Counted from the stretch's first letter, positions 17,112-26,893 are shown. The stretch is DNA of 64,000 nucleotides from Nitratiruptor sp. SB155-2 (GCF_000010325.1 NC_009662.1:1260501-1324500); one strand, 5' to 3'. Notes: generated by a model from the sequence alone, not told the origin. Numbers and translations are program-made.

Positions 17112-18228
17112 TCAAAAACTCCTTGATCCTCTCACTTGCTTTTCCATCTCCATAGGGATTGCGAGCCATTGCCATCTTCTCATACGCTTGTTTATCATCT
17201 ATAAGCTGTTGTGCCTCTTTGACTATCTTTTCTTTATCTGTTCCTACTAATTTAACAGTACCAGCTTCCACTGCTTCTGGCCTCTCTGTCGTGTCACGCA
17301 TAACTAGCACTGGCTTTCCAAGAGATGGTGCCTCTTCTTGTATACCTCCACTATCTGTAATGATAAAATATGATCTGTCCATAAGATAAACAAACTCTTC
17401 GTATGATAATGGCTCAATGAGATGGATATTTATGATATTAGAAAGTATCTCTTTTACTGGTTTTTGTACATTTGGATTGAGGTGGACGGGATAGACTATA
17501 TCGATATCAGGATTTTTCAAAGCGATAGTTTTTAAAGCTTCACATATTTTTTTAAAACCCTCTCCAAAATTTTCTCTCCTATGACTGGTTACAAGAATTA
17601 TTTTTCTATCATCTTGCAATTTATATTGAGTATTTATAGTATCAAAGATTTTGTATTCGAAATCTTGATTGTTTTTAATTTTATTGAGTGCTAAAAAGAG
17701 TGCATCGATAACGGTATTTCCTGTTACTACAATACTTTTTGGATCTTTATTCTCTTTTATAAGATTTTCTCTTGCACTCTTTGTTGGTGCAAAGTGATAG
17801 TTAGCTAATACTCCTGTAAGCTCTCTATTTGCCTCTTCTGGCCAAGGTGAATATAGATTGTAAGTTCTAAGACCTGCTTCCACATGTCCTACTTTTATCT
17901 TTTGATAAAAGGATGCTAGAGATGCTGCGAATGTTGTAGCAGTATCTCCATGCACTAATACAATATCTGGTTTAAAATCATCTAATACATCTTTCATACG
18001 CAAGAGAACACGTGATGTTATATCATAGAGATCTTGACCTGGTTGCATCAGATTTAAATCGTAATTCGGTTCTATCTCAAACAGTGCTAATACTTGATCA
18101 AGCATTAGGCGATGTTGTGCTGTCACACAAACCCTTGTTTCAAAGCTTTTTTCTTTTTCTAATACTTTTATTACTGGGGCCATTTTTATAGCCTCTGGAC
18201 GGGTACCAAATGTTATCAAAATTTTCAA
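17092..18228 (-). CDS. wecB: UDP-GlcNAc 2-epimerase, non-hydrolysing
   Basis: This 378-residue enzyme has the family hallmarks [33 protein letters not shown] and [30 protein letters not shown]. It interconverts UDP-GlcNAc and UDP-ManNAc. Translation starts at TTG 18228 with AGGAG inside the end of the truncated wecC. UDP-ManNAc would normally be oxidised by WecC, but the neighbour is truncated, so ManNAc itself may be the product used, unless another dehydrogenase exists. Confidence 0.93.
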   Translation of the reverse strand: MKILITFGTRPEAIKMAPVIKVLEKEKSFETRVCVTAQHRLMLDQVLALFEIEPNYDLNLMQPGQDLYDITSRVLLRMKDVLDDFKPDIVLVHGDTATTFAASLASFYQKIKVGHVEAGLRTYNLYSPWPEEANRELTGVLANYHFAPTKSARENLIKENKDPKSIVVTGNTVIDALFLALNKIKNNQDFEYKIFDTINTQYKLQDDRKIILVTSHRRENFGEGFKKICEALKTIALKNPDIDIVYPVHLNPNVQKPVKEILSNIINIHLIEPLSYEEFVYLMDRSYFIITDSGGIQEEAPSLGKPVLVMRDTTERPEAVEAGTVKLVGTDKEKIVKEAQQLIDDKQAYEKMAMARNPYGDGKASERIKEFLIETTIL

Positions 18229-18231
18229 TTA

Positions 18232-19059
18232 TTATAGTCTCCTATCAATCACCTCTTTTGCTTTATAGGCCAAATAGTATGGATCTACTCCAATACAGTG
18301 TCCTCCCACAAGACCTGGCCGAAATGGCAAGAAATTCCATTTGGTTCCTGCGGCCTCTAAGACATCGAGTGTATCGATATTTAGTTTATCGAAGATGAGT
18401 GCCAGTTCATTGACAAAACCTATATTGATATCTCTTTGGGCATTTTCTATCACTTTTGCAGCCTCTGCTACTTTGATGCTTGGTGCTAGATGAGTGCCAG
18501 CTGTGATAATACTTTTATAGAGTGCATCCACTTTTTGTGCAATCTCTGGAGTACTGCCGCTTGTTACTTTTTTGATATTTGGTAGACGATGCTCTTTATC
18601 TCCTGGATTGATGCGTTCGGGAGAGTAGCCACAGAAAAAGTCTTTATTAAATGTAAGTCCACTTTCACGTTCCAGTTCAGGAACGCATACCTCTTCGGTA
18701 CATCCTGGAAAGACGGTGCTTTCATAGATAACGATATCCCCTTTTTTAAGGACTCTTCCAACAGTTCTTGAAGCCATGACAAGAGGAGTGAGGTCTGGAT
18801 TTTTGTGTGTATCGATGGGTGTTGGGACGGTAACGATATAGATATTTGCTTTTTTGATATCTTCTATAGATGTGGTAAAAGATAATTTTTTTGCTTCTTT
18901 GAGTTCATCTTCACTCACTTCCAGTGTTCTATCGATTCCCTTTTTTAATTCTTCGATTCTATTTGCGTTGATATCAAATCCAATCGTTTCATACTTTTTG
19001 CCAAACTCCACAGCTAGTGGTAAGCCTACGTAGCCAAGGCCGATGATGGATAGGGTCAT
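18232..19059 (-). pseudogene. wecC: UDP-ManNAc dehydrogenase, truncated (WecC-like)
   Basis: The protein begins with the normal NAD-binding motif ([16 protein letters not shown]) and contains the central catalytic helix ([18 protein letters not shown]), but stops at 275 residues. Family members are about 420 residues, so the whole C-terminal UDP-binding domain is missing. The catalytic-cysteine region is retained, but substrate binding should fail. The stop lies 3 bases before wecB, so a deletion probably joined the two genes. A short functional variant is unlikely but not excluded. Confidence 0.8.
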
Positions 19060-19082
19060 TCAATGCCTTTTATATATATTAT

Positions 19083-19088
19083 ATTATA
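19083..19088 (-). promoter_or_regulatory. -10 box of the glycan operon promoter
   Basis: TATAAT reads on the minus strand at 19088-19083, overlapping the mutS2 stop codon. It ends 23 bases before the wecC ATG, the same distance seen at other starts in this window. No clear -35 box is visible. It suggests the long operon from wecC to pglF has its own promoter. Confidence 0.55.
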
Positions 19089-21270
19089 ACTTCACAACAG
19101 TTGCTCCAAACCCTCCCATTTGAGGTGGAGCGTCTTCATAGCTTACGACTCTTGGATGGTTTTTCAAAAACTCTCGTACCGCACGTGCCAGTTTCCCGCT
19201 TCCTACACCATGATAGATCAACACCTCATCAAACCCTGCCACTAACGCATCGCTGAGAAACTTGTCTGTTTTTTCCAAAGCCTCTTCAACCCTTAAACCA
19301 TGCAGATCCAGTTTCACAGAAAGTGCTTTCGGTTTGCTTACGTGCACTTTTGAAGCGCTCTTTTTCTTTTGTGGCATAGATGATCGTTTCAGTTCGCTGA
19401 GAGGGACTCTGAGTTTCATGCCATCAGCCTCGATCATCGCCTCTTTTCCTCGGATGGAGAGGATCACACCTCTTGTTTTTCGATATTTTACACTGTCACC
19501 TACTTTCAACTCTTCTGGCTCTTTTTCTTTGAGTTTAGCCGATTTAGCAATTTGGGAAGCTTTCGTAAGGTGCCTGTGCAGCTCTTTTTCCTCCTTTGCT
19601 CTGAGAGCTTTTTTCGCCTCACTTACCGCCTCTTGATAGATCTGTTCAAGTTTTCTTTTCTCGCTTTTTAGCATCTCATGAAACTTCTCCCGCTCTTCTT
19701 GCAAAAGCATTCTTTCTCGTGTAACACGTGAAAGTTCAAGGTTTAATTTTTGATTTTTCTCTTTCAAAGCGCGTTCAAGTTCACTGCCCCGCTCGATCAG
19801 TTCGCTCAGTTTTTCCTGATCTTCTCCATACTCTTTTTTCGCTCTTTGGACGATACCAAGAGGGATGCCATAACGTCTTGCGGTCTCGAAAGCATAGCTT
19901 TTACCGATGATTCCTTGCAAGAACTCATACGTAGGCACCCCTTTTTCCTCATCATACATCGCAGCCACCAGTTCCACATCTTCATGAGCAGCCATCAAGG
20001 AGGCAAGTCGTTTGTGGTGGGTGGTAATGGCTATTTTGATATCTTTTTTCATCAGCTCTTCGATAATCACTTTAAACAGTGTCGCTGCTTCGTCACTGTC
20101 CGTTCCGAGCTCTATCTCATCCACACCTACCAAAAGATGGTTTTTTGAAAAAAGTCTTGAAAATTCTAGCATCCTTCCAGCAAACGTGGAGATATCGTTT
20201 TTGACATTTTGGGGATCTTCGATGATTGGTAAGATCTCTTTGAATCTGCCGATATGGCTTTTTGGATCACACTGCATCGGTATAAGATATTTGGCCATAT
20301 AGGCTGAAGCGAGGATCGATTTCAAAAGCATCGTTTTCCCGCCCGCATTGACACCCGTGATGATAAGCACTTTTTTATCAAACACTAGATCAACGGGCTT
20401 TGGATACACTATGGCAGGATGGGCAAAGCTTTTTAGGATGATCTTGTTATCGTTTTTTGGAAGGATGATATGGAGATTTTTGGCTTTTGCGAAACGAACT
20501 CTGGCTTGATAGTGATCGAACCTGTCAAATGCCCGGTTGATAAAGTGTAAAAATTTGAGATATTTATGAAACTTGGTACTGATACTTTTTTGAATTTCAT
20601 AATGGATCTCTTCTACTTGGCTCAGAAGATCGGCTTCTTTGGATTTGAGCTCTTTGATATCTTGCGGCAGCACATAGAAAAATCCGCCGCTGCTTCTTCC
20701 AATGACAGTCGCTTTGAGAACATGGTTAAACCCTCCCCGAACAAGCAGAGCCTCTTCACCACCCACAAAATGGATCTGTCTGTCCACCAAATAGCTTTGC
20801 AGTTTTTTGGCGTTTATCAAAGCCTGGAGTTTTTGTCTGATTTGGGTTTTTGTATGGGATAGAGCATTTTCCAAAACCACAAGTCGCTCATCGATTTCGC
20901 TTTTTATGTTCCCTTTTTCATCAAAATATCCATCGATTTGCGTTATCTCTTCAGGAATTTCAATGCTTTGGAGCCACTCTCCCATATTTCCTTCAAACGC
21001 CAAAGATTTGAGATACGTAAAATAGCGTACGATTTTGACAAACTCGAAAATCTCAGAAAGTGTCAGTACTCCCTGCTTTTTCAATCTCATCAGTGCTTCA
21101 TCGAGACACTGCACTTTTGGAGGCTCTTTAAACGTACAGGACCAAAGCTGCATCAAAAATTCGTAATGAATATGGACATCACCCTCCATCGCCAAAGGTT
21201 TTGGCCTTGCAAAAAAGTCTCGCAATTGATCCAAAAAATCTGTAAGATCCAGCTTCTTTTCTAAATCCAC
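19084..21270 (-). CDS. mutS2: Endonuclease MutS2
   Basis: This 728-residue protein has the MutS core with Walker A (TGVNAGGKTMLLKS), Walker B/LVGVDEIELGTD and a coiled coil around residues 490-600. A C-terminal Smr domain follows (LDLHGLRVEEAL and HGVGSGKL). It lacks the mismatch-recognition domain I of MutS, as MutS2 proteins do. MutS2 resolves recombination intermediates or rescues collided ribosomes, depending on species. It is 10 bases into the dam-like gene upstream. Confidence 0.94.
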   Translation of the reverse strand: MDLEKKLDLTDFLDQLRDFFARPKPLAMEGDVHIHYEFLMQLWSCTFKEPPKVQCLDEALMRLKKQGVLTLSEIFEFVKIVRYFTYLKSLAFEGNMGEWLQSIEIPEEITQIDGYFDEKGNIKSEIDERLVVLENALSHTKTQIRQKLQALINAKKLQSYLVDRQIHFVGGEEALLVRGGFNHVLKATVIGRSSGGFFYVLPQDIKELKSKEADLLSQVEEIHYEIQKSISTKFHKYLKFLHFINRAFDRFDHYQARVRFAKAKNLHIILPKNDNKIILKSFAHPAIVYPKPVDLVFDKKVLIITGVNAGGKTMLLKSILASAYMAKYLIPMQCDPKSHIGRFKEILPIIEDPQNVKNDISTFAGRMLEFSRLFSKNHLLVGVDEIELGTDSDEAATLFKVIIEELMKKDIKIAITTHHKRLASLMAAHEDVELVAAMYDEEKGVPTYEFLQGIIGKSYAFETARRYGIPLGIVQRAKKEYGEDQEKLSELIERGSELERALKEKNQKLNLELSRVTRERMLLQEEREKFHEMLKSEKRKLEQIYQEAVSEAKKALRAKEEKELHRHLTKASQIAKSAKLKEKEPEELKVGDSVKYRKTRGVILSIRGKEAMIEADGMKLRVPLSELKRSSMPQKKKSASKVHVSKPKALSVKLDLHGLRVEEALEKTDKFLSDALVAGFDEVLIYHGVGSGKLARAVREFLKNHPRVVSYEDAPPQMGGFGATVVKL

Positions 21271-22121
21271 GCTTTTTCCTTGTAGTTTGTTATCACTATT
21301 TCTTGAACTTTCTCTCTTTTTTTTGCATTGGCATTGATGATATGTGATTTTTTAATCATCGTTATACCATATTTTTCATAGAGATCTATAATTTTTGGAT
21401 GAGCTATGTTGCTTTGCATCCAGTAGACCTTTTTGGAATCCAGTGCGTGACAGATATGTGCCAGTTTTTGATGACTTTCATACAAAAAAAGCTGCTTGGT
21501 ATAGGAGGCAAATCCGGCATTGTGCCCTTGCGAAAGATAGGGAGGATCGAGATAGACAAAGCTTTTGGGCCCAACTTTTTCTAAAGCCTTTGTAAAATCA
21601 CAACACTCTATCACGACACCCTGTAAAGCTTCATGTGCTTTGTAAAGTGTCTCTTTATCACAGATATTTGGCTTTTTATGTTTCCCCATAGGGACGTTGA
21701 AATGGCCTTTGCTATTGACACGATAAAGGCCATTGTAGCAGGTTTTATTGAGATAGATAAAGCGTGCGGCTCGCGTTACCGGATCGATAGAAAAAAAATC
21801 TTCAGATCGATCCCATGAGCGGATCTCATAGTACAAAGCTTCATTGTGCATTTTCGAAAAATCTTTCAACGTTTCGATAAGCGGTTCGATTCTTTTTTGA
21901 ACGACTTGAAATGCATTGACCAGTTCACTGTTTCGATCGCTTAAAAAGACTTTTTTCCCTTCAAGGATACCTTGGTTGTATAGTTCAAAAAAAAATGCCC
22001 CTCCTCCTAAAAAGGGCTCATGGTATTCACAAAAATCGAGAGGAACCATTTGTGCAAGTTTTTTGGCAATCGTTTTTTTGCCACCAGCCCATTTTACAAA
22101 CGGCTTCGCTCTACTTCCCAT
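21261..22121 (-). CDS. dam: DNA adenine methylase (Dam-like, D12 class)
   Basis: This 286-residue N6-adenine methyltransferase has the SAM-binding FVKWAGGKK (motif I: PFLGGGAFFFEL) and the catalytic DPPY (FVYLDPPYLSQG). The arrangement is alpha-class, as in E. coli Dam and DpnM, so GATC is the likely target, though the specificity cannot be seen. No cognate endonuclease lies nearby, so it may be an orphan methylase. The 10-base overlap with mutS2 couples the two genes. Confidence 0.88.
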   Translation of the reverse strand: MGSRAKPFVKWAGGKKTIAKKLAQMVPLDFCEYHEPFLGGGAFFFELYNQGILEGKKVFLSDRNSELVNAFQVVQKRIEPLIETLKDFSKMHNEALYYEIRSWDRSEDFFSIDPVTRAARFIYLNKTCYNGLYRVNSKGHFNVPMGKHKKPNICDKETLYKAHEALQGVVIECCDFTKALEKVGPKSFVYLDPPYLSQGHNAGFASYTKQLFLYESHQKLAHICHALDSKKVYWMQSNIAHPKIIDLYEKYGITMIKKSHIINANAKKREKVQEIVITNYKEKAWI

Positions 22122-22479
22122 CTACCTTGCAGCTATCTATCGGGACAACAAGCCCTTCATATTTTGTCCCCTCTTTTCCCATGAAAACAAGCGTCCCACT
22201 GATAAAATTAAAGCTCTTTTTATTTACTTTTCGCTGTATTCCGAATGTATCTCGGCACTGTAACGTTTTGCTATGAAGATATTCATAATATATCTTGTCG
22301 AGATACACTGTTTTTTTATGTTGATAGTAGCTATATCCTGCAATTGCAATCCATCCAACAAGCAAAGCAAAAAGCAAAACATATTTTATACGAGAGGCAA
22401 ATGTTCCAAAAAAATAGATCACCGCTGCGATAATGGCAAAAATGAGCAGTAAAAAGAGTAAAAAATAGAGTAACGCCAT
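22111..22479 (-). CDS. Small membrane protein of unknown function
   Basis: This 122-residue protein has two strong hydrophobic helices (about residues 2-25 and 33-50) followed by a soluble C-terminal part with two cysteines. I do not recognise a family. ATG 22479 is chosen over the GTG one codon earlier. It overlaps the dam-like gene by 11 bases and directly follows the HepT stop, so it belongs to the same transcript. Confidence 0.6.
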   Translation of the reverse strand: MALLYFLLFLLLIFAIIAAVIYFFGTFASRIKYVLLFALLVGWIAIAGYSYYQHKKTVYLDKIYYEYLHSKTLQCRDTFGIQRKVNKKSFNFISGTLVFMGKEGTKYEGLVVPIDSCKVDGK

Positions 22480-22481
22480 CA

Positions 22482-22913
22482 CTACTCACAAAAGTTTGAA
22501 TTTTTCATATACCAATCGATTCTTTGTACGATTTGAAAAAGCTTTTTTGAGTACTCTTCCACAAGTGCAATCTTTTGCAAAAAAAGCTCTTCCAAATATT
22601 CATGAGCAAGTTCGTTTCTCAAGTTTTTCAATTCAATAAGCTCTTCATAATTTTCTACAAATCCACGTTTTTCTGCTCGTATAACAGAATCGAGCCTTCT
22701 TTCAACTGATTCCAATTCGGCAAGATCGAGGCTTCGTAAAAATTTGTTGATCAAAATATCAACGCTTCTTGAAAATCTTGCAGCAAATGTCTCTAATTTT
22801 TCGATATTCTCTTCGCTATCGGGAGCAATTCCTTGACAGCGTTGAAAAGATTTTTCCAGCCACTGTATACTTTGTACAAGATTTTTGTAGTATTCACAAA
22901 GAAGGTCTTTCAT
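22482..22913 (-). CDS. hepT: HepT-type HEPN toxin, copy 1
   Basis: This 143-residue all-helical protein has the HEPN RNase signature R-x4-H-x-Y in the stretch RNELAHEYLEE, near residue 100. In characterised HepT, Arg and His are catalytic and the Tyr is AMPylated by the MntA partner. The gene follows MntA with a 4-base overlap (ATGA type), the antitoxin-first order. Family known, activity inferred. Confidence 0.87.
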   Translation of the reverse strand: MKDLLCEYYKNLVQSIQWLEKSFQRCQGIAPDSEENIEKLETFAARFSRSVDILINKFLRSLDLAELESVERRLDSVIRAEKRGFVENYEELIELKNLRNELAHEYLEELFLQKIALVEEYSKKLFQIVQRIDWYMKNSNFCE

Positions 22914-23185
22914 AATTTTATAGCCTCTTTTTGAATGTGGTGTACAAAAGGAGTATCTTTTTTCAACACGATATCAACAGTTCGATCACCCAAACTCAAA
23001 AAAAGTTTTGTTTTTATTTTGATAATGTGAGAAAAATCGATTACAGAGCTCTCTATCAAAAGATCAATGTCTCCCCCTTTTTTGGTATCGTCTGTTCTGC
23101 TGCCAAAAAGATAGATCTTTGCATCCGGATCAAAAGCATAAACAGCCTCTTTGATCGCTACAATCTCTTCAGGTTTGAGCCTCAT
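22910..23185 (-). CDS. mntA: MntA-type nucleotidyltransferase antitoxin, copy 1
   Basis: This 91-residue minimal nucleotidyltransferase has the metal-binding GSx9DxD motif (GSRTDDTKKGGDIDLL) and a conserved DIV segment later. MntA transfers AMP to HepT tyrosine, neutralising it. It overlaps the murC stop by 4 bases, so it is co-translated with a peptidoglycan gene. Reading direction and order are antitoxin then toxin. Confidence 0.87.
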   Translation of the reverse strand: MRLKPEEIVAIKEAVYAFDPDAKIYLFGSRTDDTKKGGDIDLLIESSVIDFSHIIKIKTKLFLSLGDRTVDIVLKKDTPFVHHIQKEAIKL

Positions 23186-24492
23186 CCCAATCCTCTTAGC
23201 TGATAGGTGATATCGCCTGCTCCAAATCCGATAACCAATCCCTTTTCAATTGACTCTAATGCCTTTTTATCTTTGATAAGCCAAACGCTTTTTTCATCTT
23301 TTTTGATTCTATCGGCAAACAGCGGCGTATACTCCTTGAAAAGATTTTCAAAATCGATCTCCACCGGCTCCTCTCCTGCACTCCATACAGGTAAAATCAC
23401 AAGTTTCGCCCCTTTATAAAAACAGCGCACAAACTCTTCTAGGTTATCCAAAACCCGTGAATATTTATGGGGCTGCCAAATAATCGTAATATCTTTGATA
23501 TTTTTGAGTTTTGCATACTCCAACAAAGAAATTAGTGTCGCTTTGATCTCTGTCGGATGATGCGCGTAATCATCAATAACGATAAGATCCTCTCTTTTTT
23601 CAACGATATCAAACCGTTTTTTGATACCTTTGTAGTTTTGAAGATTTTTTTTGATCTCATCGAGTCCCAATTCTCGCATGGCAGCCAAGATGGCCAAACT
23701 TGCATCGATCGCTATATGCTTTCCAAATCCCCACACCTCAAATGCACCAAAATCTCGTAGTTCAAACCGGATATGAGGCTCATCGTCTTTTAAAAAGTGG
23801 GTTATATTTTTGATATCCTGGCTTGGATAGAGTCTGATCGCTTCTATATCCAGTGAAGCCAAAAAGGGATCTTCAGCATTGATCACACGCACCTTTGCCT
23901 GCTTTAAAAATGATCGGTACGCATCATAAAACAGCTCCAAATCGTGATTGTAATACTCCATATGTTCTGGTTCCGCATTCGTTACAATGGCACAATATGG
24001 GTTGGAGTTCAAAAAGCTGGCATCACTCTCATCAGCTTCAAATACCACCGTCTCGCTTCCGGTGTATCGGACGTTGGAGCCAAACTCTTTGCTCTCAGCC
24101 CCGATAATGGCACTTGCTTCATTCAAGATAGAAGCCAAAATGGCGCTAGTGGTACTTTTGCCGTGCGCGCCTGCAACGGCATATACTTTTTTGCCTCCAA
24201 GAACAATTGGCAAAGCTTCACGTCTTGGAATTGTTTTGATGCCCAAAGATTTGGCGGCTTGAAGTTCGGGATTTGTGCTTTTCACCGCCGCACTGTAGAT
24301 CACGACATCGATATCGGAAGTGATATTTTCCCTTTTTTGCGGAACATCAACTGTGATCCCTTCTTCTCGAAGCTTTTGCACCAAGGGTGTCTCACTCATA
24401 TCTGAACCGCTCACACGATATCCTTCGTGTTGCAAAAACCTGGCAAGGCCACTGAGACCTATCCCTCCGATTCCTATGAAATGGATCTTCAT
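23182..24492 (-). CDS. murC: UDP-N-acetylmuramate--L-alanine ligase
   Basis: This 436-residue Mur ligase has the N-terminal motif HFIGIGGIGLSGLA, the ATP-binding AGAHGKSTTSAI and the EADESDASF and DDYAHHPTE boxes of MurC. It adds L-Ala to UDP-MurNAc in peptidoglycan synthesis, in the cytoplasm. ATG 24492 overlaps the stop of the upstream helical gene by 4 bases. Length matches the family. Confidence 0.95.
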   Translation of the reverse strand: MKIHFIGIGGIGLSGLARFLQHEGYRVSGSDMSETPLVQKLREEGITVDVPQKRENITSDIDVVIYSAAVKSTNPELQAAKSLGIKTIPRREALPIVLGGKKVYAVAGAHGKSTTSAILASILNEASAIIGAESKEFGSNVRYTGSETVVFEADESDASFLNSNPYCAIVTNAEPEHMEYYNHDLELFYDAYRSFLKQAKVRVINAEDPFLASLDIEAIRLYPSQDIKNITHFLKDDEPHIRFELRDFGAFEVWGFGKHIAIDASLAILAAMRELGLDEIKKNLQNYKGIKKRFDIVEKREDLIVIDDYAHHPTEIKATLISLLEYAKLKNIKDITIIWQPHKYSRVLDNLEEFVRCFYKGAKLVILPVWSAGEEPVEIDFENLFKEYTPLFADRIKKDEKSVWLIKDKKALESIEKGLVIGFGAGDITYQLRGLG

Positions 24493-25058
24493 CTTTGCGC
24501 CAACTTTTCAATTTTTTTAAGCTCTTCTTCGATCAAGTCACTGTGACAAACCAAAAACTCTTCTGCTTTTTTCGTAAAGGCATCGAAAAAGAAACTCTCT
24601 TCATCGACTTTTTTCTGATCTACAAACTCTGCGATAAATCTATCCAAAGACTCCTTTTGAGCAGTCAAGCCAAGGGGCAAAAGCATCGCTTTTTGATATC
24701 TGTCCGGCATGATATAGCTTAACACCAAAAAGAGCTCATTCGCTCCTTTATAATCCTTACTGTTCCAACGTTCCAGTGCATGTTCATAGATGGCTCTTGC
24801 ATTGTAAAAATCATGCTCTTTTGTAAAATCAAATCTCTCTCCAACACTGAGCATCTGTGCAAGATCGTCAAATGCCGTTCGTAAAATCTCCTGATACAGC
24901 TCATCGATCTTTTCATCCTCCATATCAAGAGCCAGCATCGTATCAAGAACATCATACAGTTTTACAATGTCATGCTCTTTAAAGGCTTTTTGTCTCTCTT
25001 TTTCAAGATTTTCCAAAAACTCTTTATCTGTTTTTAGTCGTGTGAGGTTCGCGTCCAT
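24489..25058 (-). CDS. Helical protein of unknown function between MntA2 and murC
   Basis: This 189-residue protein is acidic, without hydrophobic segments, and mostly helical in composition, with a repeated-helix look around residues 80-130 (ALERWNSKDYKGANELFLVLSY resembles a TPR unit). It overlaps the MntA-like gene at its start by 25 bases and murC by 4 at its end. I do not recognise a family. The tight overlaps suggest co-expression with murC. Confidence 0.65.
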   Translation of the reverse strand: MDANLTRLKTDKEFLENLEKERQKAFKEHDIVKLYDVLDTMLALDMEDEKIDELYQEILRTAFDDLAQMLSVGERFDFTKEHDFYNARAIYEHALERWNSKDYKGANELFLVLSYIMPDRYQKAMLLPLGLTAQKESLDRFIAEFVDQKKVDEESFFFDAFTKKAEEFLVCHSDLIEEELKKIEKLAQR

Positions 25059-25351
25059 TCACTTCCTTTGTTCAGTTCTATTCCCTTTAAGGCTTCCTGT
25101 TCAATAGGCCTTTGAAAATCTGTATGGATAACGATATCAACAGGTTTCATCAGTTTTTCTTCCAAAATGAACTCCGCTTTTACCTTTTTTGATAAAAGCT
25201 TGTCTCTCTTTTTGGGAATAACAAAAATATCGATATCTCCTCCCCTTTTCATATCGTTTAGTCTACTTCCAAAGAGATATATTTGCGTTTCTCCAAAAAT
25301 CTGGTTGACAACTTTTTGAATTGTGTTAATTTCCTGAGCTTTCAATCTCAT
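25034..25351 (-). CDS. MntA-like nucleotidyltransferase antitoxin, copy 2
   Basis: This 105-residue protein has GSx9DxD (GSRLNDMKRGGDID) and a later PVDIVIH strand, the minimal nucleotidyltransferase fold of MntA. It follows its HepT-like partner with a 26-base overlap, the reverse of copy 1. The last residues (about 10) extend past the family core and overlap the next gene, so the natural stop may be a late change. Confidence 0.83.
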   Translation of the reverse strand: MRLKAQEINTIQKVVNQIFGETQIYLFGSRLNDMKRGGDIDIFVIPKKRDKLLSKKVKAEFILEEKLMKPVDIVIHTDFQRPIEQEALKGIELNKGSEWTRTSHD

Positions 25352-25787
25352 GATAGTATTTTTCCAACTTTTTCGTTATTTCTGTCAAATAGTCACTGTT
25401 TTCGAAAATAAAATTAATAGCTTCTATACGCAGCTCCTCTTCATGAGGATACTCATGAGCCAAAAAATTTCGATATTTTCTTAATTCTATCCAACTATCA
25501 ACATCTAAAAATTTCTCTTTTTCCAATTCGGCTAAAATCTCAACAAACCTTTTTCCATCAACAGGATATCCACTATATTCCAGGATGTTTCGAAAAATCT
25601 TTTCTCCCAAAAGATCTTGCAATTTGGCAAAACGAAAAGCTAAAATATCCAATTTGTCAAGATATTTTTCTTCAAGTTTCAAACTCTTTAAAGGCATCAC
25701 CTCTTTTAAAACTTTTTTTGCCCTCTGAATTTTTCCTATATGGATATCGGCTTCATAAAAGTAGTGCTTCAATCGTTTTGCAAGCAT
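25326..25787 (-). CDS. HepT-type HEPN toxin, copy 2
   Basis: This 153-residue helical protein carries RNFLAHEY, the R-x4-H-x-Y motif, near residue 122. It shares little else with copy 1, so the two pairs did not arise by a recent duplication. Its start overlaps the dapC stop by 19 bases. The toxin-first order is unusual for MntA-HepT, where the antitoxin usually comes first. Confidence 0.82.
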   Translation of the reverse strand: MLAKRLKHYFYEADIHIGKIQRAKKVLKEVMPLKSLKLEEKYLDKLDILAFRFAKLQDLLGEKIFRNILEYSGYPVDGKRFVEILAELEKEKFLDVDSWIELRKYRNFLAHEYPHEEELRIEAINFIFENSDYLTEITKKLEKYYHEIESSGN

Positions 25788-26893
25788 GCTTTCAACCTAT
25801 CCAAAGCCTCTTTTGTTTTTGCTTCATCATACACAAGAGCTATGCGAACAAATCCTTTGCCGATACCATTTCTTCCCAAAAATGATCCTGGAAGGACTTT
25901 GATATTGTACTCTTTGTACGCTTTTTTTGTAAATTCCAGATCATCTTCGACTTTCAACCAAAGATAAAAAGTCGCTTCTGGAGCATCTATGCCTAATATC
26001 TCTTTGGCTATTTTAAAATTTTTCCTATATGCATCCCGAAAATGCACCACATGTGCCTCATCGCTCCAGGCCTTCATAGCTGCCTTTTGCAGCGGCAAAG
26101 GCGAAGCACACCCCACATAGGCCCTGTATCTTTTGTAGCCTTGTAAAATTTTCTCATCTCCGGCTATAAATCCGCTTCGAAGTCCCGGAGCACTGCTTCG
26201 TTTGGAGATGGAGTTTACAACCAGAATGTTTTCAAAACTCTCATTGCCTACCGCCTGACTTGCCTCAAGCAAAGATGGTGGCGGCACATCGGTGTAGATT
26301 TCGCTATAGCACTCATCATTGATCAAGACAAAGTCATACTCCAAAGCAGCTTCCACCCAACGCTTCAACTCCTCCATATCCATCACGGCAGCTGTAGGAT
26401 TGTTTGGCGAGTTGATGATCACTAGATCAGCCAGTCTCAAACGATCATCAATTTGAGGTTTAAAGCCGTTTTGTTCGGTGAGATCAAGATAGAACACTTT
26501 CGCGCCACTGGCAATCGCCGCCCCTTCATAGATCTGATAGAAAGGATTGGTAAAAGCCATGACAGGAGCCTCTTTTGTGGCAAGCAGAAACTGAGGAAAA
26601 TTAAACAGAACCTCTCGTGTCCCAAAAGTGAGTATCAGCTGCTCTGGCTTTAAAGAGACATTGAATCTCTTTTGCACAAATCCTCGCACCGCTTCGTGAA
26701 GCTCCTCTTCTCCCGCTGTTTTTGGATATTTGTTGAGTAAATGGACATTGTTGCAAAGTTCATCTTGGATACATTTTGGCGTTTCGAACTGAGGCTCGCC
26801 AATGGTTAGTGTCAAAGGTGCAAACTCCTCATTTGGCTGGATACCCTTTAAGAGCTCATTCAGCTTTTCAAAAGGATATTTTTCAAACTGCAT
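25769..26893 (-). CDS. dapC: Class I/II aminotransferase, probable succinyl-DAP aminotransferase
   Basis: This 374-residue fold-type I PLP enzyme has a PLP lysine in NSISKRSSAPGLRSG and the NSPNNPTAA motif. In this phylum the homologue is annotated as N-succinyldiaminopimelate aminotransferase in lysine/peptidoglycan precursor synthesis, which fits the murC neighbourhood. A different aspartate-family aminotransferase remains possible. It overlaps vapC-like by 11 bases. Confidence 0.75.
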   Translation of the reverse strand: MQFEKYPFEKLNELLKGIQPNEEFAPLTLTIGEPQFETPKCIQDELCNNVHLLNKYPKTAGEEELHEAVRGFVQKRFNVSLKPEQLILTFGTREVLFNFPQFLLATKEAPVMAFTNPFYQIYEGAAIASGAKVFYLDLTEQNGFKPQIDDRLRLADLVIINSPNNPTAAVMDMEELKRWVEAALEYDFVLINDECYSEIYTDVPPPSLLEASQAVGNESFENILVVNSISKRSSAPGLRSGFIAGDEKILQGYKRYRAYVGCASPLPLQKAAMKAWSDEAHVVHFRDAYRKNFKIAKEILGIDAPEATFYLWLKVEDDLEFTKKAYKEYNIKVLPGSFLGRNGIGKGFVRIALVYDEAKTKEALDRLKACLQND

